Positions 10,200 through 22,624 of a stretch of 64,000 bases of DNA are shown one piece after another. The stretch spans positions 9,514,047-9,578,046 of the forward strand of contig CM061066.1 of NCBI GenBank assembly GCA_030762895.1. The letters run 5' to 3'. The notes beneath the pieces were generated by a model. The model was not told where the DNA came from and did not search any database. It saw only the letters and a program-made list of their open reading frames with translations. The DNA is from Sophora flavescens (lineage: Eukaryota > Streptophyta > Magnoliopsida > Fabales > Fabaceae). The position numbers and the translations under genes are program-made. The first letter of the stretch is position 1. Each line of letters begins with the position of its first letter.

Positions 10200-11215
10200 T
10201 TTTTGTCCCAAAAACCTATTTCTTTACTCAAAACCCTAATTCCAATCATAAACCCTAATTTTGACCCAAAACCCTAATTTGGACCCGAAACCGAAATTTT
10301 GACCCAAAATAACCCAAAGCCCTAATTTTGACCCAAAACCCTAATTCTGACCCAAAAACCCTAATTCTGGACCAAAACCCTAATTCTGATCCAAAACCCT
10401 AATTCGAACCCTATTTTTGACCCAGAACCCTATTTTTGACCCTAAACCCTAATTTTAACGCAAAACCCCAATTCAAACCCGAAACCCTAATTTTGACCCA
10501 AAATCGAAATTTTGGCCCAAACCCCAAATTATAACCCAGAGCCCTAATTTTGACCCAAGACCCTATTTTAGACCAAAAACCTAATTTAGACCCAAAAACC
10601 CTAATCCTAACCCTATTTTTGTCCCAAAACCTTATTTTTTACTCAAAACCCTAATTTTGACCCAAAACCTAAATTTTGACCCAAAATAACCCAAAGCCCT
10701 AATTTTGACCCAAAACCCTAATTCTGACCCCAAAACCCTAATACGAACCCTATTTTTGACCCAAGACCCTAAATTTAATCGAGAACCCTAAATTTGACCC
10801 AAAACCCTATTTTTAACCCTAAACCCTAAATTTTGACCCAAAACCCTAATTTTGATCCTAAACCCTAAATTTGAACCAAAACCCTAATTCTAACCCTATT
10901 TTTGTCCCAAAACCCTAAATTTAACCCCAGAACCCTAATTTTAATCCAAAACCCTAAATTTTGACCCTAAACCCTGAATTTAACCAGGAACCCTAATTTT
11001 GACCCAAGACTCTAATTTAGACCCAAAAACCCTAATTCTAACTCTATTTTGTCCCAAAACCCTATTTTTTACTCAAAACCCTAATTCAAACCCTAAACCC
11101 TATTTTTGACCCAAAACCTTAAATTTAACACAGAACCCTAATTTTAAACCAAAATCGTAAATTTTGACCCAAAACCCTAAATTTAACCCAGATCCCTAAA
11201 TTTGACCGAAAACCC
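10200..11215 (-). repeat. Segmental duplication within the left array, copy 1
   Basis: It matches ~11760-12790 at an offset of 1559 bp. Shared rare words include TTTTGGCCCAAACCCC (10510/12070), CCTAATCCTAACCC, AACCAGGAACCC and AAATCGTAAATTTTGACC. The edges are approximate because flanking units are similar. Confidence 0.75.
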
Positions 11216-11759
11216 TATTTTTAACCCTAATTTTAACGCAAAACCTTAATTCTAACCCTATTTTGACCCAAAACCATATTTTTAACTCAAAAACCATATT
11301 CAAACCCAAAACCCTATTGTTGACCCCAAACCCTAAATTTGAACCAAAACCCTAATTCAAACCCGAAACCCTAATTTTGACCCAAAATCGAAATTTTGAC
11401 CCAAAACCCAAATTATAACCCAGAGCCCTAATTTTCACCCAAAACCCTAATTCTGACAAAAAACCCTATTTTAAACCCAAAACCCTAATTTTGACCCAGA
11501 ACCCTAATTTTAATGCAAACCCCTAATTTTTGACCCTAAATCCTAAATTTATAGCAGAACCCTAAATTTGACCCATAACCCTAATTTTGACCCAAGACCC
11601 TAATTTAGACCAAAAACCTAATTTAGACCCAAAAACCCTAATTCTAACCCTATTTTTGTCCCAAAACCCTTTTTTTAACTCAAAACCCGACACCTTAATT
11701 TTGACCCAAAACCCAAAATTTGACCCAAAACCCGAATCCTAACGCTAATTTAGACCCAA

Positions 11760-12790
11760 AACCCTAATTCTAACCCTATATTTGTCCCAAAAACCTATTT
11801 TTTACTCAAAACCCTAATTTTGACCCAAAACCCTGATTTGGACCTGAAACCGAAATTTTGACCCAAAATAACCCAAAGCCCTAATTTTGACCCAAAACCC
11901 TAATTCTGACCCAAAAACCCTAATTCTGGACCAAAACCCTAATTCTGATCCAAAACCCTAATTCGAACCCTATTTTTGACCCAGAACCCTATTTTTGACC
12001 CTAAACCCTAATTTTAACGCAAAACCCTAATTCAAACCCGAAACCCTAATTTTGACCCAAAATCGAAATTTTGGCCCAAACCCCAAATTATAACCCAGAG
12101 CCCTAATTTTGACCCAAGACCCTATTTTAGACCAAAAACCTAATTTAGACCCAAAAACCCTAATCCTAACCCTATTTTTGTCCCAAAACCTTATTTTTTA
12201 CTCAAAACCCTAATTTTGACCCAAAACCCTAATTTGGACCCAAAACCGAAATTTTGACCCAAAATAACCCAAAGCCCTAATTTTGACCCAAAACCCTAAT
12301 TCTGACCCCAAAACCCTAATACGAACCCTATTTTTGACCCAAGACCCTAAATTTAACCCAGAACCCTAAATTTGACCCAAAACCCTATTTTTAACCCTAA
12401 ACCCTAAATCAAAGCCTAAACCCTAATTTTGACCCAAAACCCTAATTTTGATCCTAAACCCTAAATTTGAACCAAAACCCTAATTCTAACCCTATTTTTG
12501 TCCCAAAACCCTAAATTTAACCCCAGAACCCTAATTTTAATCCAAAACCCTAAATTTTGACCCTAAACCCTGAATTTAACCAGGAACCCTAATTTTGACC
12601 CAAGACTCTAATTTAGACCCAAAAACCCTAATTCTAACTCTATTTTGTCCCAAAACCCTATTTTTTACTCAAAACCCTAATTCAAACCCTAAACCCTAAT
12701 TTTGACCCAAAACCTTAAATTTAACACAGAACCCTAATTTTAAACCAAAATCGTAAATTTTGACCCAGAACCCTAAATTTAACCCAGAAC
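11760..12790 (-). repeat. Segmental duplication within the left array, copy 2
   Basis: Partner of ~10200-11215. It carries a few small indels, for example AAATCAAAGCC near 12407 where copy 1 has AAATTTTGACC. Confidence 0.75.
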
Positions 12791-13259
12791 CTTAAATTTG
12801 ACCCAAAACCCAAATTTTGATCCTAAACCCTAAATTTGAACCAAAACCCTAATTCTAACCCTATTTTTGTCCCAAAACCCTAAATTTAACCCAGAACCCT
12901 AATTTTAAACCAAAACCCTAAATTTTGACCCTAAACCCTAAAGTTAACCCAGAACCCTAAATTTGACTCAGAACCGTAATTTTGACCCAAGACCCTAATT
13001 TAGACCAAAAAACCAAAATTCTAACCCTATTTTTGTCCCAAAACCCTTTTTTTAACTCAAAACCCGACACCTTAATTTTGACCCAACACCCAAATTTGGG
13101 CCAAAAACCCTAATTCTAACCCTAATTTAGACCCAAAACCCTAATTCTAGCCCTATTTTTGTCCCAAAACCCTATTTTTTTTACTGAAAACCCTAATTCA
13201 AACCCTAAACCTTATATTTGACCCAAAACCCTAATTTGGACCCGAAACCGAAATTTTGA

Positions 13260-14859
13260 CCCAAAATAACCCAAAGGCCAATTTCTGACCCAAAAACCCT
13301 AATTCTGGCCCAATACCCTAATTCTGATCCAAAACCCTAATTCGAACCCTATTTTTGACCCAAAACCCTAAATTTGACCCAGAACCCTATTTTTGACCCT
13401 AAACCCTACTTTTAACGCAAAACCTTAATGCTAACCCAATTTTTGACCCAAAACCCTATTTTTAACTCAAAAACCATATTCAAACCCAAAACCCTAATGT
13501 TGACCCCAAACCCTAAATTTGACCCAAAACCCAAATTAAAACCCGAAACCCTAATTTTGACCCAAAATCGAAATTTTGACCCAAAACCCAAATTATAACC
13601 CAGAGCCCTAATTTTGACCCAAAACCCTAATTCTGACAAAAAAACCTATTTTAAACCCAGAATCCTAATTGAAAGCCTAAACCTTAATTTTGACCCAAAA
13701 CCCTAATTTTGATCCTAAACCCTAAATTTGAACCAAAACCCTAATTCGAACCCTATTTTTGTCCCAAAACCCTAAATTTAACCCAGAACCCTAATTTTAA
13801 TGCAATCCCCTAAATTTTGACCATAAACCCTAAATTTATCCTAGAACACTAAATTTGACCCATAACCCTAATTTTGACCCAAGACCCTAATTTAGACCAA
13901 AAACCTAATTTAGACCCAAAAACCCTAATTCTAACCCTATTTTTGACCCAAAACCCTTTTTTTAACTCAAAAGCCGACACCTTAATTTTGACCCAAAACC
14001 CAAAATTTGACCAAAACCCAAATTCTAACCCTAATTTAGACCCAAAACCCTAGTTTTAACCCTATTTTTGTCCCAAAAACCTATTTTTTACTCAAAACCC
14101 TAATTTTGACCCAAAACCCTAATTTGGACCCAAAACCGAAATTTTGACCCAAAATAACCCAAAGCCCTAATTTTGACCCAAAACCCTAATTCTGACCCCA
14201 AAACCCTAATACGAACCCTATTTTTGACCCAAGACCCTAAATTTAACCCAGAACCCTAAATTTGACCCAAAACCCTATTTTTAACCCTAAACCCTAATTT
14301 TGACCCAAAACCCTAATTTTGATCCTAAACCCTAAATTTGAGCCAAAACCCTAATTTTAACCCTATTTTTGTCCCAAAACCCTAAATTTAACCCAGAACC
14401 CTAATTTTAATTCAAAACCCAAAATTTTGACCCTAAACCCTAAAGTTAACCCAGAACCCTAAATTTGACCCAAGACCCTAATTTAGTTCCAAAAACCCAA
14501 ATTCTAACCCTATTTTTGTCCCAAAACCCTTTTTTAACTCAAAACCCGACACCTTAATTTTGACCCAAAACCCAAATTTGGGACCAAAACCCAAATTTTG
14601 ACCCAAAACCCTAATTTAGACCCAAAACCCTAATTCTAACCCTATTTTTGTCCCAAAAACATATTTCTTTACTCAAAACCCTAATTCAAACCCTAAACCC
14701 TAATTTTGAGTCAAAATACTTATTTGGACCCGAAACCAAAATTTTGACCCAAAATAACACAAAACCCTAATTTTGACCCACAACCCTAATTCTGACCCAA
14801 AAACCCTAATACTGGACCAAAACCCTAATTCTGATCCAAAACCCTAATTCGAACCCTAT
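13260..14859 (-). repeat. Inverted copy of the 1.15 kb block and its flank, abutting gap 1
   Basis: Read on the minus strand, 13.7-14.86 kb reproduces the block found directly at ~19.07, 22.63 and 36.36 kb. It includes GGTCCAGTATTAGGG, TTTGTGTTATTTTGG, GGTCCAAATAAG, TTTTTGGAACTAAATT, TTTTGAATTAAAATT and AAAACTAGGG. It shares with the 36.36 kb copy alone the word TTCTAGGATAAATTT and two internal deletions. The adjacent 13.26-13.7 kb resembles sequence downstream of the 36.4 kb copy (TTAGCATTAAGG) and of the 19 kb copy (CAGAAATTGGCC). Confidence 0.8.
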
Positions 14860-15359
14860 NNNNNNNNNNNNNNNNNNNNNNNNNNNNNNNNNNNNNNNNN
14901 NNNNNNNNNNNNNNNNNNNNNNNNNNNNNNNNNNNNNNNNNNNNNNNNNNNNNNNNNNNNNNNNNNNNNNNNNNNNNNNNNNNNNNNNNNNNNNNNNNNN
15001 NNNNNNNNNNNNNNNNNNNNNNNNNNNNNNNNNNNNNNNNNNNNNNNNNNNNNNNNNNNNNNNNNNNNNNNNNNNNNNNNNNNNNNNNNNNNNNNNNNNN
15101 NNNNNNNNNNNNNNNNNNNNNNNNNNNNNNNNNNNNNNNNNNNNNNNNNNNNNNNNNNNNNNNNNNNNNNNNNNNNNNNNNNNNNNNNNNNNNNNNNNNN
15201 NNNNNNNNNNNNNNNNNNNNNNNNNNNNNNNNNNNNNNNNNNNNNNNNNNNNNNNNNNNNNNNNNNNNNNNNNNNNNNNNNNNNNNNNNNNNNNNNNNNN
15301 NNNNNNNNNNNNNNNNNNNNNNNNNNNNNNNNNNNNNNNNNNNNNNNNNNNNNNNNNNN
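14860..15359. other. Assembly gap, exactly 500 N
   Basis: A round 500-base run of N is a conventional placeholder, so the true distance is unknown. The satellite changes orientation across it. Confidence 0.99.
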
Positions 15360-16599
15360 GGTTTAATTAGGGTTTTGGGTCCAATTTAGGGTTTGGGGTC
15401 AACATTAGGGTTTTGGGTTTGAATATGGTTTTTGAGTTAAAAATAGGGTTTTGGGTCAAAAATAGGGTTTGAATTAAGGTTTTGCGTTAAAATTAGGGTT
15501 TAGGGTCAAAAATAGGGTTTTGGGTCAAAAATAGGGTTTGAATTAGGGTTTTGGATCAGAATTAGGGTATTGGGCCAGAATTAGGGTTTTTGGGTCAGAA
15601 TTAGGGTTTTTGGGTCAGAATTAGGCCTTTGAGTTATTTTGGGTCAAAATTTCGTTTTCGTGTCCAAATTAGGGTTTTGGGTCAAAAATAAGGTTTAGTG
15701 TTTGAATTAGGGTTTTGGGACAAAAAATTAGGGTTTTGGGACAAAAATAGGGCTAGAATTAGGGTTTTGGCTTTGAATTAGGGTTTAGGGTTAAAATTAG
15801 GGTTTTGGGTCAAATTTCGGGTTTAGGGTCATACTTTAGGGTTTTGGTTTAAAATTAGGGTTCTGGGTTAAATTTAGGGTTTTGGGGCAAAAATAGGGTT
15901 AGAATTAGGGTTTTGGTTCAAATTTAGGGTTTAGGATCAAAATTAGGGTTTGAAGACAAAATTAGGGTTTAGGCTTTGAATTAGGGTTTAGGGTTAAAAT
16001 TAGGGTTTAGGCTTTCAATTAGGGTTTTGGATTAAAATTAGGGTTTTGGGTCAAAAAAAGGGTTTAGGGTCAAATTAGGGTTTTAGGTAAAAGGTTTTGG
16101 GTAAGAGTTAAATGGGTTTTGGGTCAAAATTAGGGTTAGAATTTGGGTTTTGGGTCAAATTGGGGTTTTGGGTCAAAATTAGGGTTTGAGTTGGAGTTAG
16201 GGTTTTGGGGAAAATTAGGGTTTGTGGGTCAGAATTAGGGTTTGGGTCCAAATTAGGGTTTTGGGTCAAAATTGGGGTTTGGGTAAAAATTAGGTTTTGG
16301 GACAAAAATAGGGGGGTTAAAACTAGGTTTTGGGTCTAAATTAGGGTTAGGGTTGGAATTTGGGTTTTGGGTCAAATTTGGGGTTTAGGATCAAAATTAG
16401 GATGTGAGTTAGAAGTAATTAAGGTTTGAGGTAAAAATAGGGTTAGAATTAGGATTTTGGGCCTAAATAAGGTTTTGTTTGGAGTGGTTGGTCAAAAATT
16501 AGGGGGAGTTTTGGGTCAAAATTTGGTTATGGGTCAAATTGGTTCGAGGATAAATTTAGGGTTTATGGTCAAAATTTAGGTTGGGGGCATTAAATTAGG

Positions 16600-17100
16600 A
16601 TTGGAGGTTAAATTTAGGGTTTTGGGACAAAAATAGGGTTCGAATTAGGGTTTTGGTTCAAATTTAGGGTTTAGGATCAAAAATAGGGTTTTGGGTCAAA
16701 ATTAGGGTTTAGGCTTTGAATTAGGGTTTAGGGTTAAAATTAGGGTTTAGGCTTTCAATTAGGATTTTGGGTTTAAAATCGGGTTTTTTGTCAGAATTAG
16801 GGTTTTGGGTCAAAATTAGGGCTCTGGGTTATAATTTGGGTTTTGGGTCAAAATTAGGATTTCGGTTTTTAATTTGGGTTTTGGGTCAAATTTAGGGTTT
16901 GGGGTCAACATTAGGGTTTTGGGTTTGAATATGGTTTTTGAGTTAAAAATAGGGTTTTGGGTCAAAAATAGGGTTTGAATTAAGGTTTTGCGTTAAAATT
17001 AGGGTTTAGGGTCAAAAATAGGGTTTTGGGTCAAAAATAGGGTTTGAATTAGGGTTTTGGATCAGAATTAGGGTATTGGGCCAGAATTAGGGTTTTTGGG
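16600..17100 (+). repeat. Block duplicated at exactly 900 bp offset, copy 1
   Basis: From about 16620 to 17100 the sequence aligns without net indels to 17520-18000. Lines such as TTTCAATTAGGATTTTGG, GGGTCAACATTAGGG and GGGTATTGGGCCAG sit exactly 900 bases apart. The two copies differ at a small number of positions by eye. Confidence 0.85.
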
Positions 17101-17499
17101 TCAGAATTAGGGTTTTTGGGTCAGAATTAGGCCTTTGGGTTATTTTGGGTCAAAATTTCGGTTTCGGGTCCAAATTAGGGTTTTGGGTCAAAAATAAGGT
17201 TTAGGGTTTGAATTAGGGTTTTGGGACAAAATATTAGGGTTTTGGGACAAAAATAGGGCTAGAATTAGGGTTTTGGGTCTAAATTAGGGTTTTTGGCCCA
17301 AATTTGGGTGTTGGGTCGAAATTAGGGTGTCGGGTTTTGAGTTAAAAAAAGGGTTTGGGGACAAAAATAGGGTTAGAATTTGGGTTGTTGGGTCTAAATT
17401 AGGGTCTTGGGTCAAAATTAGGGTTGTGAGTCAAATTTAGGGTTTTGGGTTAACTTTAGGGTTTAGGGTCAAAATTTAGGGTTTTGGTTTAAAATTAGG

Positions 17500-18000
17500 G
17501 TTCTGGGTTAAATTTAGGGTTTTGGGGCAAAAATAGGGTTAGAATTAGGGTTTTGGTTCAAATTTAGGGTTTAGGATCAAAATTAGGGTTTGGGGTCAAA
17601 ATTAGGGTTTAGGCTTTGAATTAGGGTTTAGGGTTAAAATTAGGGTTTAGGCTTTCAATTAGGATTTTGGGTTTAAAATAGGGTTTTTTGTCAGAATTAG
17701 GGTTTTGGGTCAAAATTAGGGCTCTGGGTTATAATTTCGATTTTGGGTCAAAATTAACGTTTCGGGTTTTAATTTGGGTTTTGGGTCAAATTTAGGGTTT
17801 GGGGTCAACATTAGGGTTTTGAGTTTGAATATGGTTATTGAGTTAAAAATAGGGTTTTGGGTCAAAAATAGGGTTTGAATTAAGGTGTTGCGTTAAAATT
17901 AGGGTTTAGGGTCAAAAATAGGGTTTTGGGTCAAAAATAGGGTTCGAATTAGGGTTTTGGGTCAGAATTAGGGTATTGGGCCAGAATTAGGGTTTTTGGA
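17500..18000 (+). repeat. Block duplicated at exactly 900 bp offset, copy 2
   Basis: Partner of 16600-17100. The register breaks after ~18000 by loss of one 20-bp unit (TTTTTGGGTCAGAATTAGGG is present twice in copy 1 and once here). Confidence 0.85.
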
Positions 18001-19068
18001 TCAGAATTAGGCCTTTGGGTTATTTTTGGTCAAAATTTCGGTTTCGGGTCCAAATTAGGGTTTTGGGTCAAAAATAGGGTTCGTAATAGGGTTTTGGGGT
18101 CAAAATTAGGGTTTTTGGTCAAAACTAGGGCTTTGGGTTATTTTGGGTCAAAATTTCGGTTTTGGGTCCAAATTAGGGTTTAGGGTCAGAATTAGGGTTT
18201 TGGGTCAAAATTAGGGCTTTGGGTTATTTTGGGTCAAAATTTCGGTTTCGGGTCCAAATTAGGGTTTTGGGTCAAAATTAAGGTTTAGGGTTTGAACTAG
18301 GATTTTGAGTAAAGAAATAGGGTTTCGGGACAAAAATAGGGTTAGAATTAGGGTTTTGGGACAAAAATAGGGTTAGAATTAGGGTTTTTGGCCCAAATTT
18401 GGGTGTTGGGACAAAATTAAGGTGTGGGGTTTTGAGTTAAAAAAAGGGTTTTGGGACAAAAATAGGGTTAGAATTTGGGTTTTTGGGTCTAAATTAGGGT
18501 CTTGGGGTCAAAATTAGGGTTCTGAGTCAAATTTAAGGTTCTGGGTTAACTTTAAGGTTTAGGGTGAAAATTTTGGGTTTTGGATAAAAATTAGGGTTCT
18601 GGGTTAAATTTAGGGTTTTGGGACAAAAATAGGGTTAGAATTAGGGTTTTGGTTCAAATTTAGGGTTTAGGATCAAACTTAGGGTTTAGGCTTTGAATTA
18701 GGGTTTAGGGTTAAAAATAGGGTTTTGGGTCAAATTTAGGGTTCTGGGTTAAATTTAGGGCCTTGGGTCAAAAATAGGGTTCGTATTAGGGTTTTGGGGT
18801 CAGAATTAGGGCTTTGGGTTATTTTGGGTCAAAATTTCGGTTTTGGGTCCAAATTAGGGTTTTGGGTCAAAATTAGCGTTTTGAGTAAAAAATAGGGTTT
18901 TGGGACAAAAATAGGTTAGAATTAGGGTTTTTGGGTCTAAATTAGGTTTTTGGTCTAAATTAGGGTCTTGGGTCAAAATTAGGGCTCTGGGTTATAATTT
19001 GGGGTTTGGACCAAAATTTCGATTTTGGGTCAAAATTAGGGTTTCGGGTATGAATTAGGGTTTTGGGT

Positions 19069-20225
19069 CAAAAATAGGTTTGAATTAGGGTTTAGGGTCA
19101 AAAATAGGTTCTGGGTCAAATTTAGGGTTTTGGGTCAAAAATAGGTTTGAATTAGGGTTTTGGATCAGAATTAGGGTTTTGGTCCAGTATTAGGGTTTTT
19201 GGGTCAGAGTTAGGGTTTTGGGTCAAAATTAGGGCTTTGTGTTATTTTGGGTCAAAATTTCGGTTTCGGGTCCAAATAAGGGTTTTGGCTCAAAATTAGG
19301 GTTTAGGGTTTGAATTAGGGTTTTGAGTAAAGAAATAGGTTTTTGGGACAAAAATAGGGTTAGAATTAGGGCTTTGGGTCTAAATTAGGGTTTTTGGTCA
19401 AAATTTGGGTTTTGGGCCCAATTTTGGGTTTTGGGTCAAAATTAAGGTGTCGGGTTTTGAGTTAAAAAAGGGATTTGGGACAAAAATAGGGTTAGAATTT
19501 GGGTTTTTGGAACTAAATTAGGGTCTTGGGTCAAAATTAGGGTTCTGAGTCAAATTTAGGGTTCTGGGTTAACTTTAGGGTTTAGGGTCAAAATTTTGGG
19601 TTTTGAATTAAAATTAGGGTTCTGGGTTAAATTTAGGGTTTTGGGACAAAAATAGGGTTAAAATTAGGGTTTTGGCTCAAATTTAGGGTTTAGGATCAAA
19701 ATTAGGGTTTTGGGTCAAAAATAGGGTTTAGGCTTTGAATTAGGGTTTAGGGTTAAAAATAGGGTTTTGGGTCAAATTTAGGCTTCTGGGTTAAATTTAG
19801 GGTCTTGGGTCAAAAATAGGGTTCGTATTAGGGTTTTGGGGTCAGAATTAGGGTTTTGGGTCAAAATTAGGGCTTTGGGTTATTTTGGGTCAAAATTTCG
19901 GTTTTGGGTCAAAATTAGGGTTTTGGGTCAAAATTAGGGTTTTGAGTAAAAAATAGGTTTTTGGGACAAAAATAGGGTTAAAACTAGGGTTTTGGGTCTA
20001 AATTAGGGTTAGAATTTGGGTTTTGGGTCAATTTTGGGTTTTGGGTCAAAATTAAGGTGTCGGATTTTGAGTTAAAAAAAGGGTTTTGGGTCAAAAATAG
20101 GGTTAGAATTAGGGTTTTTGGGTCTAAATTAGGTTTTTGGTCTAAATTAGGGTCTTGGGTCAAATTTAGTGTTCCTGGTTAAATTTAGGGTTTATGGTCA
20201 AAATTTAGGGGATTGCATTAAAATT
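19069..20225 (+). repeat. 1.15 kb segmental block, direct copy 1
   Basis: Defined by variants rare elsewhere in the window: GGCTTTGTGTTATTTTGG (19233), TTTTTGGAACTAAATT (~19503), TTTTGAATTAAAATT (~19602), TAGGCTTCTGGG, AAAACTAGGG, GTGTCGGATTTTGAG (~20058) and TTTAGTGTTCC. The same string in the same order occurs at the other two direct copies. Confidence 0.85.
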
Positions 20226-22624
20226 AGGGTTTTGGGTTTAAAATAGGGTTTTTTGTCAGAATTAGGGTTTTGGGTCAAAATTAGGGCTCTGGGTTATAAT
20301 TTGGGTTTTGGGTCAAAATTTCGATTTTGGGTCAAAATTAGGGTTTCGGGTTTTAATTTGGGTTTTGTGTCAAATTTAGGGTTTTGGGTTTGAATATGGG
20401 TTTTGAGTTAAAAATAGGGTTTTGGGTCAAAAATAGGGTTTGAATTAAGGTTTTGCGTTAAAATTAGGGTTTAGGGTCAAAAATAGGGTTTTGGGTCAAA
20501 AATAGGGTTCGAATTAGGGTTTTGGATCAGAATTAGGGTATTGGGCCAGAATTAGGGTTTTTGGGTCAGAAATTGGCCTTTGGGTTATTTTGGGTCAAAA
20601 TTTCGGTTTCGGGTCCAAATTAGGGTTTTGGGTCATAATTAGGCCTTTGGGTTTTTGGGTCTAAATTAGGGTCTTGGGTCAAAATTAGGGTTGTGGGTCA
20701 AATTTAGGGTTTTGGGTTAACTTTAGGGTTTAGGGTCAAAATTTAGGGTTTTGGTTTAAAATTAGGGTTCTGGGTTAAATTTAGGGTTTTGGGACAAAAA
20801 TAAGGTTAGAATTAGGGTTTTGGTTCAAATTTAGGGTTTAGGATTAAAATTAGGGTTTTGGGTCAAAATTAGTGTTTAGGCTTTGAATTTGGGTTTAGGG
20901 TTAAAAATAGGGTTTTGGGTCAAATTTAGGGTTCTAGGTTAAATTTAGGGTTTATGGTCAAAATTTAGGGTATTGCATTAAAATTAGGGTTCTGGGTTAA
21001 ATTTAGGGTTTTGGGACAAAAATAGGGTTCGAATTAAGGTTTTGGTTCAAATTTAGGGTTTAGGATCAAAATTAGGGTTTTGGGTCAAAATTAGGTTTTA
21101 GGCTTTGAATTAGGGTTTAGGGTTAAAATTAGGGTTTAGGCTTTCAATTAGGATTTTAGGTTTAAAATAGGGTTTTTTGTCAGAATTAGGGTTTTGGGTC
21201 AAAATTAGGGCTCTGGGTTATAATTTGGGTTTTGGGTCAAAATTTCGATTTTGGGTCAAAATTAAGGTTTCGGGTTTTAATTTGGGTTTTGGGTCAAATT
21301 TAGGGTTTGGGGTCAACATTAGGGTTTTGGGTTTGAATATGGTTTTTGAGTTAAAAATAGGGTTTTGGGTCAAAAATAGGGTTTGAATTAAGGTTTTGCG
21401 TTAAAATTAGGGTTTAGGGTCAAAAATAGGGTTTTGGGTCAAAAATAAGGTTCGAATTAGGGTTTGGGCCGGAATTAGGGTTTTTCGGTCAGAATTACGG
21501 TTTTTGGGTCAGAATTAGGCCTTTGGGTTATTTTGGGTCAAAATTTCGGTTTCGGGGTCCAAATTAGGGTTTTGGGTCAAAAATAAGGTTTAGGGTTTGA
21601 ATTAGGGTTTTCAGTAAAAAAAATAGGGTTTTGGGACAAAAAGAGGGCTAGAATTAGGGTTTTGGGTCTAAATTAGGGTTTTTTGCCCAAATTTGGGTGT
21701 TGGGTCAAAATTAAGGTGTCGGGTTTTGAGTTAAAAAAAGGGTTTGGGGACAAAAATAAGGTTAGAATTTGGGTTTTGGGTCTAACTTAGGTTTTTGGTC
21801 TAAATTAGGGTCTTGGGTCAAAATTAGGGTTATGAGTCAAATTTAGGGTTCTGGGTTAACTTTAGGGTTTAGGGTCAAAATTTCGGTTTTGGTTCCAAAT
21901 TAGGGTTTTGGGTCAAAATTAGGGTTTTGAGTAAAAAAATAGGGTTTTGGGACAAAAATAGGGTTAAAATTAGGGTTTTGGGTCTAAATTAGGGTTAGAA
22001 ATTGGGTTTTGGGTCAAATTTTGGGTTTTGGGTCAAAATTAAGGTGTCGGGTTTTGAGTTAAAAAAAGGGTTTTGGGACAAAAATAGGGTTAGAATTAGG
22101 GTTTTTGGGTCTAAATTAGGTTTTTGGTCTAAATTAGGGTCTTGGGTCAAAATTTGGGTTATGGGTCAAATTTAGGGTTCTGGGTTAAATTTAGGGTTTA
22201 TGGTCAAAATTTAGGGGTTTGCATTAAAATTAGGGTTCTGGGTTAAATTTACGGTTTTAGGACAAAAATAGGGTTCAAATTAGGGTTTTGGTTCAAATTT
22301 AGGGTTTAGGATCAAAATTAGGGTTTTGGGTCAAAATTGGGGTTTAGGCTTTGAATTAGGGTTTAGGCTTTCATTTAGGATTTTTGGTTTAAAATAGGGT
22401 TTTTTGTCAGAATTAGGGTTTTGGGTCAAAATTAGGGCTCTGGGTTATAATTTGGGTTTTGGGTCAAAATTTCGATTTTGGGTCAAAATTAGGGTTTCAG
22501 GTTTGAATTAGGGTTTTGGGTCAAATTTAGGGTTTGGGGTCAACATTAGGGTTTTGGGTTTGAATATGGTTTTTGAGTTAAAAATAGGGTTTTGGGTCAA
22601 AAATAGGGTTAGAATTAAGGTTTT

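Larger units (their letters stand above)
9177..14859 (-). repeat. Telomere-like satellite array, C-rich strand on top
   Basis: 5.7 kb of tandem units that read CCCTAATTTTGACCCAAAA-like on this strand, i.e. TTAGGGTTTTGGGTCAAAA on the complement. Units are about 16-22 bp. Variants such as CCCGACACCTTAA, AATAACCCAAAGCCC and TTATAACCCAGAGCCC recur in a set order, giving a longer periodicity. There are no genes, and no run of perfect TTTAGGG units long enough to be a functional telomere. Reading frames here are periodic by-products. Confidence 0.95.

Noticed and set aside
13412..13639. Open frames over the satellite encoding LGFWVKIR-like or NPNLDPKP-like peptides (also 16108, 21177, 29824, 42638, 46433, 49970, 50689, 52408, 62697 and others)
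   Set aside because: The peptides are direct translations of the repeat unit in one frame per strand and are repeated wherever stops are absent. They lack domains and a normal amino-acid composition.
9177..14859. Chromosome end (true telomere)
   Set aside because: No stretch of perfect CCCTAAA units; units contain a TTTTGAC/TCAAAA spacer, and a retrotransposon lies on the outer side.
14500..15700. Telomere-telomere fusion point
   Set aside because: A fusion would read TTAGGG then CCCTAA on the top strand. Here the order is reversed, and the join is an N gap.
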